Of a stretch of 30,502 nt of DNA, positions 17,523-24,891 are shown piece by piece (the stretch's first letter is position 1; every line of letters starts with the position of its first letter). The translations under genes and the position numbers were made by a program. The stretch lies in assembly GCA_023398105.1 (NCBI GenBank), contig JAEWST010000139.1:1-30502 (forward strand). Direction: 5' to 3'. The notes beneath the pieces were generated by a model. That model had not been told where the DNA came from, did no database searches, and was given only the letters and a program-made list of their open reading frames with translations. The stretch is from Bacillota bacterium. Its GTDB lineage: Bacteria; Bacillota; Clostridia; Acetivibrionales; DSM-1351.

Positions 17523-18386
17523 TTACCTCAATCCCAAATTCTCAAAAATAGCAGTACTGACATCAGCTTTGTTCAGCGTATAAAGGTGTATACCTTGAAC
17601 ACCGTAATCAAGCAATTGGCTGATTTGTTTAGTTGCATATTCTATGCCAGCTTTTTTGAAGTCCGCAGGATTATTTTCATATTTGGTGAATATTGCTTTT
17701 AGTTCCTCTGGTATTGAAGCACCAGACAAATTTGCTATAGTATGTATTTGACTTGGAGCTGTAATAGGCATAATACCCGTTGAAATAGGGACAGATATAC
17801 CTTGACTTCTAGCCTGTTCATAGAAATTATAGAATTTCGTATTATCAAAGAACAGCTGTGTAAGCAAGAAGTCTGCACCTGCCTCTACCTTGGCTTTCAA
17901 GAAAGATAAGTCCTCTTGCTGATTGCGGGCTTCAGGGTGTACTTCTGGGTAACAAGCACCACCAATGCAGGTGTCTGATTTTTGCTTTATAAGATTAACA
18001 AGGTCTATAGCATATTTATAGGATCTGTTAAAAAAAGCTTCATCAGACATTTCTTTTGGACGATCACCCCTAAGAGCTAATACATTGTTGATTTGATTCT
18101 CTTGTAGTTCACCAAAATATTTGTTAAAAGTGGACTCATCTAAGGAAACACAGGTTAAGTGAGCAAGAGCTTCTATGTTACACTTGTTTTGAACATAGGA
18201 AGCAATATCAAGAGTTCTTTTACTTGTACTTCCTCCTGCTCCATATGTAATACTAATAAAGTCAAGTTTTAGTTTTTTAAGTTCATCTAAAGTATTAAAA
18301 AGTACTGGAAAGTCATCATCTTTTTTGGGCGGAAATACCTCTAAAGAAAACACATTTTTTTTTGAACTGTAAATATCCTTAATCAT
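17523..18386 (-). CDS. metF: 5,10-methylenetetrahydrofolate reductase
   Basis: MetF reduces methylene-THF to methyl-THF, supplying the methyl group for methionine synthesis and, in acetogens, the Wood-Ljungdahl methyl branch. The 287-aa FAD-binding TIM barrel shows SLEVFPPK (catalytic Glu region) and SITYGAGGSTS. It also shows EALAHLTCVS, NVLALRGDRPK for substrate/flavin contacts, ADFLLTQLFFDN, and PISTGIMPI. Length is normal for the short bacterial form. The start ATG has AGGAG about 6 bases upstream. No RnfC2 or MetV gene is adjacent, so it appears to be the stand-alone type. Convergent with the GH120 gene. Confidence 0.95.
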   Translation of the reverse strand: MIKDIYSSKKNVFSLEVFPPKKDDDFPVLFNTLDELKKLKLDFISITYGAGGSTSKRTLDIASYVQNKCNIEALAHLTCVSLDESTFNKYFGELQENQINNVLALRGDRPKEMSDEAFFNRSYKYAIDLVNLIKQKSDTCIGGACYPEVHPEARNQQEDLSFLKAKVEAGADFLLTQLFFDNTKFYNFYEQARSQGISVPISTGIMPITAPSQIHTIANLSGASIPEELKAIFTKYENNPADFKKAGIEYATKQISQLLDYGVQGIHLYTLNKADVSTAIFENLGLR

Positions 18387-18533
18387 TATAAACTCCTATC
18401 TGTCATGTCTAATGACTTCATTTTCACAAAGTAATTATATCATAAAAGTGTAATTATACTATTTATATGCAATAAAAAATATTGAAATAAAACTATGTTA
18501 ATATTATAGTTCAATAAGGTGTCAAAAATGATA

Positions 18534-18616
18534 TAACGAGGCAAGAAAATGTCCCCCACTTCTATAAGTGTATACCGCTTTGGTTTTAGGCGGTGAGAAT
18601 ATCTGCCTTCTCGTTA
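18534..18616. ncRNA. Candidate branched structured RNA or IS200/IS605-type end
   Basis: TAACGAGGCA (18534-18543) pairs with 18604-18616 over 10 bp with a 2-base bulge. The enclosed sequence holds a short ACTT/AAGT hairpin and an ACCGC/GCGGT hairpin. The GTCCCCCACTTCTATAAGTG word recalls the 3' ends of IS200/IS605-family tnpB elements in Firmicutes, but no tnpB is left. The evidence is the fold and a remembered likeness only; strand is undetermined. Confidence 0.35.
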
Positions 18617-18680
18617 CCAATAATTTGATGCTATTTTAGGGCTTGCTGAATGGATAAAGAATATGATTGAAAAATTATAA

Positions 18681-18990
18681 AAGTACAATTAAATTAATGG
18701 CAAAGCTTGGTTAGAAATAATTGCTGAAATATAGGTGAAGCTTATGAATGTAGCCGGAAAAGCTACAGGAAGTAGCTTTTAGTAAAAATCCGAGTCAGGA
18801 TGTTGAGTTTTTTGAGGCTCGAAAGTATACAATGTAAGCACCAACTATACTTTCGAGCTATTTCAAGCGATTATTTAGCGGAAGAAAGTCAATTTAAATC
18901 ACATCAATTGTGGTGCAAAGTTTTTCCAGATTATATCGTTGCAAAAGCTTGGATGCGTAATTGACTTCAGCCATTAATTTAAATTGTACT
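18681..18990. repeat. Segment bounded by 20-bp imperfect inverted repeats
   Basis: Left arm 18682-18701 and right arm 18970-18990 are inverted copies, identical except for one inserted base. The interior contains a perfect 13-bp hairpin (18817-18829 with 18846-18858) and two overlapping, mutually exclusive stems at 18750-18780. This may be a small non-autonomous element or the remains of a larger one; no target duplication was found. Confidence 0.4.
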
Positions 18991-19116
18991 CTTTTTAATC
19001 CAATTAAGATGCAAAGATATTTCGCATATATATTCAAAAATCATACACGTGAATCACAAATATGTTAATCGAAAGCAAGAGTCATACATGTTTACTATCG
19101 TTCAGCAAGCCATATT

Positions 19117-19329
19117 TTATGTGTTTTTACTATTTTTCCAAGAACCATCCGCTGTGCATATGGATTCTGTGCCGTCGTCATTTATTATTTTTGAGCCTAC
19201 AGCATGTCTTTTGTGGTCATAAACACAAAAAGGGTCTTTTCCAGCATTTCCTGCTGGTTTTTCGAATTTAATTTCATTTTCACCTATTATGTCTACAGAA
19301 ATATTATCAAGTTTTTTGCGATTTTGCAT
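19117..19329 (-). CDS. Small DUF1496-like protein
   Basis: The 70-aa soluble protein has a C-terminal half of CVYDHKRHAVGSKIINDDG followed by ICTADGSWKNS. This resembles the DUF1496 pattern (Cys, Tyr, G-S/A, then a second Cys and GxW). Its two cysteines (in FCVYD and SICTAD) could form a disulfide or bind metal. AAAGGA lies 8 bases before the ATG on the minus strand, supporting real translation. It is monocistronic and no signal peptide is present. Function is unknown for the family. Confidence 0.6.
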   Translation of the reverse strand: MQNRKKLDNISVDIIGENEIKFEKPAGNAGKDPFCVYDHKRHAVGSKIINDDGTESICTADGSWKNSKNT

Positions 19330-19378
19330 AATATCAGTCCTTTCATATTTTGAATTTAGCTATAAATATATTCTTGTA

Positions 19379-19496
19379 CTCAAACTTCGAATATAAAAAA
19401 TCTATTGGTGCGTTTCTAACCAAAATAGTCTATTGATAATGTTACCACACCTAATATTAATAGGCTTTAAGCGGTATATTTACTGCGAAGTTTGAG
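19379..19496. mobile_element. MITE-like element (118 bp) with IS4-element ends
   Basis: The element begins CTCAAACTTCG and ends with the exact inverse, CGAAGTTTGAG. It is flanked by TTCTTGTA (19371-19378) and TTCTTATA (19497-19504), an 8-bp putative target duplication with one mismatch. The same CTCAAACTTCG ends bound the deleted IS at 27477-28346. Core and right-half sequences recur at 11471-11520 and 24036-24095. It has no coding capacity. Confidence 0.65.
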
Positions 19497-19585
19497 TTCT
19501 TATATAAATATGTGTAACATTAACAAAATAAATTCAATGAAAAAATATACATTTATGTAAACTGTGTATAGCGAATAATAATTAT

Positions 19586-19620
19586 CTCAACTTTTACAGT
19601 TGAAAATTTTATGTGTGAGA
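19586..19620. repeat. Degenerate MITE-like remnant
   Basis: CTCAACTT at the left and TATGTGTGAG at the right resemble shortened ends of the CTCAAACTTCGCACAT terminal repeat. The left flank and end (TAATTATCTCAACTT) are identical to 24528-24542, which supports common origin. Confidence 0.4.
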
Positions 19621-19778
19621 AAGCTTATCAAATAAAGAATTAAATAATTGCTTAAAATAAGTTGGTTTAGTCTGTAACATACCATTGATAAGTATTCAGT
19701 GCTATATTTTTTTGTACAAAATTTGAGTAATTATTACAAAATTATTAAAAATCTATCTAGGCTAAATTTATATTGGTA

Positions 19779-19787
19779 TGCTATAAT
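19779..19787 (+). promoter_or_regulatory. Extended -10 promoter element of the M6 protease gene
   Basis: TGC-TATAAT at 19779-19787 is a perfect extended -10. No good -35 lies 17 bases upstream, as is common for extended -10 promoters. The leader would be about 70 bases, with a GGGAG ribosome site just before ATG 19862. Confidence 0.55.
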
Positions 19788-19861
19788 TACTATTAATATC
19801 TAAAATAACTTTGAAAAATTATTGTTTTGGAATATTAATAAAAATAATAGGGAGTAAATAA

Positions 19862-22800
19862 ATGAAAAATTTAAAATCAGCTGGATTAGTCTTTATTGCA
19901 CTAACCTTATGCATAGCTCAATTGATTAACGTGCCTTATGCAGCAAATGCAAATTCGGCACAGGAAAATGTTGAATTTGGTATTAACTATGTTTCTCCTA
20001 ATCCGGAAGCATATTCTGTAATAGAGAGGGGTGATATTAACAATAAGATATTTCACTCTTCACAGTTTGATACAAGTTTAAGTAACTCAAAGCTTTCTAT
20101 AAGTAAGGCGCCAGAACTAAATTCAGGCAGCACAGAAAAAATACTAGTTATTCCAATTCAATTTAAAGATACGCCTTTTTCACCTACATATAATCAACAA
20201 TATTTTAATAATTTACTAGCTGGTTCTGAAAACAGTCTTAAGGATTACTATGAAAAAAATTCTGGGTATGATCAGAACCCTAATTTAGGAATAACAGTAG
20301 ATATAACAGTAACAGATATAGTTACAAGTAAATACGACATGTCTTACTATGGAAAAGATTCTGCTAATGGATTAGACGACGCCAATGGGTTTGCATCGGA
20401 AATGGCAAGAGAAGCAGTAATGATACTGGATTCTAAAAATCCTGATTTTAATTTTTCACAGTTTGATACTAATAAGGATAAGGTTATAGATCATATTATT
20501 ATAATTCATGCAGGTGATGACCAAGCCAGCGGGTATGATGTTTCTAATGCTTTGATATGGTCACATGCATCAGCAATTGGAACAAAAAATAATCCTGGAC
20601 AATTAGTTGATGGCGTATATGCATTTAACTATATTACTTTGGCTGAAACAAGCCCCCTAGGTATATTTTGCCATGAGTTTGGACATGACTTGGGGCTGCC
20701 TGATTTATATGATGCTGATGGCTCAAGCAATGGTTTAACACTAGGAGTTGGTGAGTGGGATGTTATGTCAGATGGTTCATGGACTTCACTTCCAGGAGAG
20801 CATAGAGGTAGCTGTCCGTCAAACTTATCGGCTTGGAGTAAAGAATATCTTGGTTGGGTTGTACCTCAGGATGTAACAAACAACACAAACCTAGAACTGA
20901 ATAATTCTAATGGTAACAGCACTGTTTACAGGTTATGGCCTAATGGAGACATAAATTCGGATGAATATTTTTTGATTGAATATCGCAGAAGAATGGGATA
21001 TGATGCTGCATTACCTGGTGAGGGAGTTTTAGTGTGGCATGTTGATAAACAAAAAACAACCCTTGAAATGATAAATAGAAATGAAGTCAATAATAATAAT
21101 TTGAAGTTAGGAGTTGAATTGGAACAAGCAGATGGACAGTGGAATCTATGGTTTCCAAATAATTTAGGTGATAGTGGAGATCCATTTCCAGGCTCTGCTG
21201 AAAATCCAAACTTTATAGGAGCACCTTACGGAATAAAGGTATATAAAGACGAACCATTGTATCATGGAGGAGTTGAAATTCCATATGCTGGAGATACTTT
21301 ATATGGATTTAATTACAGTAACATTACACCTAATAAATCCACAAATGTTGAATTGAAAAATATCAAGCTAAATGGCATCTCTGCTACAATGGATTGCTTA
21401 GTTAAAGCATCCAGTGGGTTTAAATCAACATTAATGTCTCCTTCTGATATGGCGGTTGTTGGTACAAAGCCTATATTTTCTTGGGGAGTTACTCCATGTA
21501 CTAAATTCTTCGTTCTTCAAGTTGCAGAAAGTAGTGACTTTGCTAATGCATTGGAGTATGAGGTTGATAGGTCAAATGGACTTAATTATTCAGGTGATAA
21601 ATACTTTTGTACTTTAGCAGAAGGGCTGGAAAAGGGAAAAACATATTACTGGAGAATAGCAGGTGTAAATGACAGCACTGTTTGTGCATTGAGTGATACT
21701 AGAAGCTTTACCATAACAGCAGATGATGCTATTGTACCGTCTATTCCCACTAATTTTAATTTCAGCACAAGTGGTTCGGCTATAACTCTTAATTGGGATG
21801 CTTCACAGGATGCAACTGGCTATTACATATTAGCTGACGGTGCGGAAAATTATTCAGACACAAATATGTTTGAACACACTGGACTCTCAGCAAATTCAAT
21901 GCATGAGTATTTTGTGAGAGCGGTAAGTGCAAATAGCACAAGTGCTTGGAGTGAACCACAATACATAAAAACTTTGGGAGAACCAGAAATATTAGTAGAT
22001 GCTTCTAGCATAATAGAAGGAGCGGAAGATGGTGGAACCATATTAGTTGAGCTTAAGGGTGGTCTGTTCAAAAATGAGACTGGTATTTATAATAAAGCAA
22101 CAGTTACAATAGATTTGGGATGCCTTCCTATTGGTACGAAACAGGGTAATGTTACTCGAATAGATGATACACATCTAAAAATTGGTTTAGTAGGAAATAG
22201 TACTGTGGATTATGATAATAATTTACCTATATATATCACTGTGGCTAAAGAATTGATATCCACAGGAAGATATGATGATCCATATGGCAATGCATATTTG
22301 ACAGCAATTGTAGAACCGAAGCCCGATTTTATTCCTGAGACTGATTTTAGTTTTACAGGTGAAAATGCGGCAAGACTCATGGGAGCAACAACAGGTATGG
22401 AGTTTAGCTTAGATGGAGGAATTATATATTTAAAAGTAACTAAAAATAATATGGCTCTTACGCCAATCCAGATTAACAGCATTAGTGACGTAAACGATAT
22501 AAGAGTTAGGATTAAAGGTCTTAGAACACCAGCTGGGGATGATCAAATAATAGATATACTTCCTGGACCTGATGCTCCAAAAGTAACTGGGGATAATAGT
22601 GCAAACACAGTTAGCGGAATTGATGCTACAATGGAATTTAGTACTAATGGAATAAACTGGACTAAATACAGTGGTACACTACCAGATTTAACAGGAAATG
22701 TAGAATTAAGAATTAGAATTCCTGCCGCTTCCAAAACAAATGCAGGAGTACAAACTATATTAACATTTACTACTCCTGAAGTAGTATCAGATGGCGGTGG

Positions 22801-24028
22801 TTTTGGCGGTGGTGCTTTCCCAATGATGCCTCCTGTATTGATAGGAGATACATTAGAAGTAAATGGTAATAAAATTACAATTACAGGTGTAGTAGCTGAT
22901 AAAGCAGCAACCTCAAAGATTACAGAAGGAGTTCTAAAAATATTATTAGAAAAGGCAACTGCTGACAGGGATGGCGTAAAAACGGTTTTTGTTGAATTAA
23001 AAGAAGTTAAGGATGCTACTAAATACATTTTGGAAGTTCCTGCAAGTAAAGTTTCATCGACAGCTAAAGACTTAACCTTTGAGGTTATTACAACCTTTGG
23101 CACACTTGAATTACCAAATAATATATTTAAGCCTGAAGAGGTTAAAAATGTTGAAAATATTGGAATATCAATTACAAGTGCAGATTTATCTAAGCTAGAT
23201 AATGCAATGAGACAAAAAATAGGTAATAGACCTGCAATTGAATTAGAAATGACAAAGGATGGAAAAGCTTTCACATGGAATAACATTGGAACGCCTATAA
23301 CTATTTCATTAAAATATAGGCCAACAGCGGATGAACTAAAAGATCCTGACCATATAGTTGTATGGTATATTGACAGTAAAGGTAATGCACAAGCCATTTA
23401 CAATGCTAAGTTTGACGTAAAAACTAACAAAGTGGTTTTCGATGTTACTCACTTTAGTAAATATGTTGTTGCTTATAATAATGTGACATATAAGGATTTG
23501 ACTAAATTTAAATGGGCACAGAAGCAAGTTGAAGTAATGGCAGCTAAAGGTATAATAAATGATGTAGCAGGAGGAGAGTTTAATCCGGCACAAAATATCA
23601 CACGTGGAATGTTAGTTGATTACATCATAAAAGCTTTAGATTTGACAGCAGCAATTGATACTAACTTCATTGATGTAAATGTAGGAGACAGCTATTATGA
23701 GTCAGTTGCAATAGCTAAGAAGTTAGGTATTATATCAGGGGTAGGACAAAATAAATTTAATCCAGATACTGATATCACTAGACAAGAAATGATGACAATA
23801 TTGCACAAAGCTTTGAAGGTAGCAGACAAAGTATCAGAGAAGGCAAGTGTTATAGATATTGCCAATTATAAGGATACTGCAAAAGTATCTCAATATGCTA
23901 TCGAAAGCACTGCAACAATGATTAAAGAAGGTATAATATCAGGAATAGGAAATATGACAATTGACCCGATAGGAAGTGTTACTAAAGCTCAGGCTGCAGT
24001 AATAGCTTACAAAATATACTTTAAGTAA
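19862..24028 (+). CDS. M6-family (immune inhibitor A-like) metalloprotease with SLH anchor
   Basis: The 1388-aa protein is a cell-wall-anchored zinc protease. A signal peptide ends near VPYAANA. The M6 catalytic domain (about 90-420) contains FCHEFGHDLGLPD, with zinc ligands H271, H275 and D281 and catalytic E272. The VGEWDVMSDGSW met-turn-like segment follows. Then come an Ig/FnIII-like region with PTFSWGVTPCTKFFVLQVAE-type fold words (about 520-620), an FnIII domain (about 625-700, ITLNWDASQDATGYYI), and beta-rich modules. A Gly-rich linker (GGGFGGGAFP, about 980) and another beta domain precede three SLH repeats from Tyr1210 to the end. M6 enzymes degrade host or environmental proteins; here it probably feeds on extracellular protein. 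It is monocistronic with its own promoter. Confidence 0.92.
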   Translation: MKNLKSAGLVFIALTLCIAQLINVPYAANANSAQENVEFGINYVSPNPEAYSVIERGDINNKIFHSSQFDTSLSNSKLSISKAPELNSGSTEKILVIPIQFKDTPFSPTYNQQYFNNLLAGSENSLKDYYEKNSGYDQNPNLGITVDITVTDIVTSKYDMSYYGKDSANGLDDANGFASEMAREAVMILDSKNPDFNFSQFDTNKDKVIDHIIIIHAGDDQASGYDVSNALIWSHASAIGTKNNPGQLVDGVYAFNYITLAETSPLGIFCHEFGHDLGLPDLYDADGSSNGLTLGVGEWDVMSDGSWTSLPGEHRGSCPSNLSAWSKEYLGWVVPQDVTNNTNLELNNSNGNSTVYRLWPNGDINSDEYFLIEYRRRMGYDAALPGEGVLVWHVDKQKTTLEMINRNEVNNNNLKLGVELEQADGQWNLWFPNNLGDSGDPFPGSAENPNFIGAPYGIKVYKDEPLYHGGVEIPYAGDTLYGFNYSNITPNKSTNVELKNIKLNGISATMDCLVKASSGFKSTLMSPSDMAVVGTKPIFSWGVTPCTKFFVLQVAESSDFANALEYEVDRSNGLNYSGDKYFCTLAEGLEKGKTYYWRIAGVNDSTVCALSDTRSFTITADDAIVPSIPTNFNFSTSGSAITLNWDASQDATGYYILADGAENYSDTNMFEHTGLSANSMHEYFVRAVSANSTSAWSEPQYIKTLGEPEILVDASSIIEGAEDGGTILVELKGGLFKNETGIYNKATVTIDLGCLPIGTKQGNVTRIDDTHLKIGLVGNSTVDYDNNLPIYITVAKELISTGRYDDPYGNAYLTAIVEPKPDFIPETDFSFTGENAARLMGATTGMEFSLDGGIIYLKVTKNNMALTPIQINSISDVNDIRVRIKGLRTPAGDDQIIDILPGPDAPKVTGDNSANTVSGIDATMEFSTNGINWTKYSGTLPDLTGNVELRIRIPAASKTNAGVQTILTFTTPEVVSDGGGFGGGAFPMMPPVLIGDTLEVNGNKITITGVVADKAATSKITEGVLKILLEKATADRDGVKTVFVELKEVKDATKYILEVPASKVSSTAKDLTFEVITTFGTLELPNNIFKPEEVKNVENIGISITSADLSKLDNAMRQKIGNRPAIELEMTKDGKAFTWNNIGTPITISLKYRPTADELKDPDHIVVWYIDSKGNAQAIYNAKFDVKTNKVVFDVTHFSKYVVAYNNVTYKDLTKFKWAQKQVEVMAAKGIINDVAGGEFNPAQNITRGMLVDYIIKALDLTAAIDTNFIDVNVGDSYYESVAIAKKLGIISGVGQNKFNPDTDITRQEMMTILHKALKVADKVSEKASVIDIANYKDTAKVSQYAIESTATMIKEGIISGIGNMTIDPIGSVTKAQAAVIAYKIYFK

Positions 24029-24035
24029 TCAGATA

Positions 24036-24095
24036 TCAACTTCCGCACCTATTATTACTAGTCTTTAAGCAGTATATTCAACTGCGATGTTTGAA
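24036..24095. mobile_element. MITE-like remnant matching the right half of 19379-19496
   Basis: CACCTATTATTACTAGTCTTTAAGCAGTATATT and the following GCGATGTTTGAA align with the right half of the 19379 element at roughly 85% identity. The left end (TCAACTTCCGCA) is a degenerate form of the terminal repeat, so the left half of the core appears deleted while both ends survive. Confidence 0.55.
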
Positions 24096-24132
24096 TAAAA
24101 TAGCTTAATAAACATAAGTAAACTTACAAAAA

Positions 24133-24185
24133 ACAAAGTGATTGTTGAAACTCAGTTAACCAAACTGTTTCAGCAATCACTTTGT
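24133..24185. terminator. Long 19-bp hairpin, probable bidirectional terminator
   Basis: 24133-24151 pairs with 24167-24185 over 19 bp with one wobble, and the loop can add AGTT/AACT. A run of A on its left gives a T-run for minus-strand transcripts; on the plus strand the tail is only weakly T-rich. It probably ends the protease transcript and blocks antisense reading. Confidence 0.7.
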
Positions 24186-24534
24186 AATTTAAAAACATAT
24201 TTTTTATGAACTTTCCTCTATATCATTTCTACATTTCAAATTCGCTGATTTAAAAGGTCCAAGCAAAAACATATTGACAGAATTAATGCCATTTCCTCAG
24301 GAGTTTTTTCATACCGCTTCCAAGCCATTACTGAATTACATTCAAATGAGCAAATAGAACATAGCAATGAAATACCATTCTGGCACCAGCATATTTTTTC
24401 ATAAATACACTTAATTATCAGCGAATATAGAAGTTTGTAGGATTTCTTTTAGCTTGCGTGCTATGACTAAGTTGATAACTATACTAGGATATACCAGTAG
24501 ACATAAAACACTGAACCACTTATAATCTAATTAT

Positions 24535-24597
24535 CTCAACTTCGCACATAAAAATTTATTGATAAGGTATTAGCCTTGCATTTGTGTGGAGTTTCCT
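24535..24597. mobile_element. Short MITE-like remnant
   Basis: CTCAACTTCGCACAT at the left is the IS terminal repeat with one A missing. TGTGTGGAGTTT at the right is a degraded inverse of it. The interior is only about 35 bases and non-coding. Confidence 0.45.
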
Positions 24598-24838
24598 CTT
24601 TCTGGTTTAGTAAATGCATATGAACAATTCATTGTATATTATAAATTTATACATTATTAAATAAAGTCTAAATTCATCAGTTTATTAGATTGTCTGATTT
24701 ACAAGGTGTTCAGTAAAACGATGTATAGATTTCGATAAGTGCACAGTAATTGCAAATAAATGCTGATAAGAGCTGTATTGATCTTATTTTGTAATTGAGT
24801 TGTAGCCACATAATAAAATAAAATTACTACAGATAACA

Positions 24839-24868
24839 TTGTTTATTTGAAGTAAATTATATTATAAT
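24839..24868 (+). promoter_or_regulatory. Probable promoter of the chemotaxis receptor gene
   Basis: TATAAT at 24863-24868 has TTGTTT (24839-24844) 18 bases upstream, giving a very short leader before GGAGG (24881-24885) and ATG 24892. A weaker sigma-D-like match lies further up (TAAA at 24714 with TTCGATAA at 24731), but its spacing is two bases short. Confidence 0.4.
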
Positions 24869-24891
24869 CTTCAATAATCAGGAGGTAACAA

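Larger units (their letters stand above)
18387..19116. other. Intergenic region with decayed repeats and coding remnants
   Basis: No intact gene is seen over 730 bases. The metF promoter lies at the left: two TATAAT boxes occur on the minus strand, without good -35 partners. 18534-18616 can fold into a branched structure. 18681-18990 is an inverted-repeat-bounded segment with fragmentary open frames that read like protein tails, for example LGLAEWIKNMIEKL at 18639-18677 just upstream, and EFFEARKYTM near 18808-18837. Inside it, 18866-18961 encodes SSDYLAEESQFKSHQLW and FPDYIVAKAWMRN before a stop. Families are not recognisable. It reads as accumulated debris of mobile or lost genes. Confidence 0.5.
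19330..19861. other. Intergenic stretch: MITE-like elements and protease promoter
   Basis: This 530-base gap holds a MITE-like element at 19379-19496, a smaller related inverted-repeat element at about 19586-19620, and the protease promoter near 19779. No open frame of note is present. Confidence 0.6.
24029..24891. other. 860-base intergenic region with terminator, MITE remnants and decayed sequence
   Basis: After the protease come a MITE remnant (24036-24095), a long hairpin (24133-24185), another MITE-like remnant (24535-24597) and the MCP promoter. On the minus strand between about 24430 and 24220, an interrupted frame reads MAWKRYEKTPEEMALILSI, which looks like a decayed coding fragment of unknown family. 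No intact gene is seen. Confidence 0.5.

Noticed and set aside
17478..17702. Plus-strand 74-codon frame after the GH120 gene
   Set aside because: It begins inside the terminator stem and is antisense to metF.
18387..18620. SAM riboswitch upstream of metF
   Set aside because: The minus-strand leader has no S-box core; the branched structure at 18534-18616 probably lies upstream of the promoter.
22543..23397. 284-codon minus-strand open frame inside the M6 protease gene
   Set aside because: It lies fully antisense to a well-supported secreted protein, has a low-complexity hydrophobic translation, and has no ribosome site or family motif.
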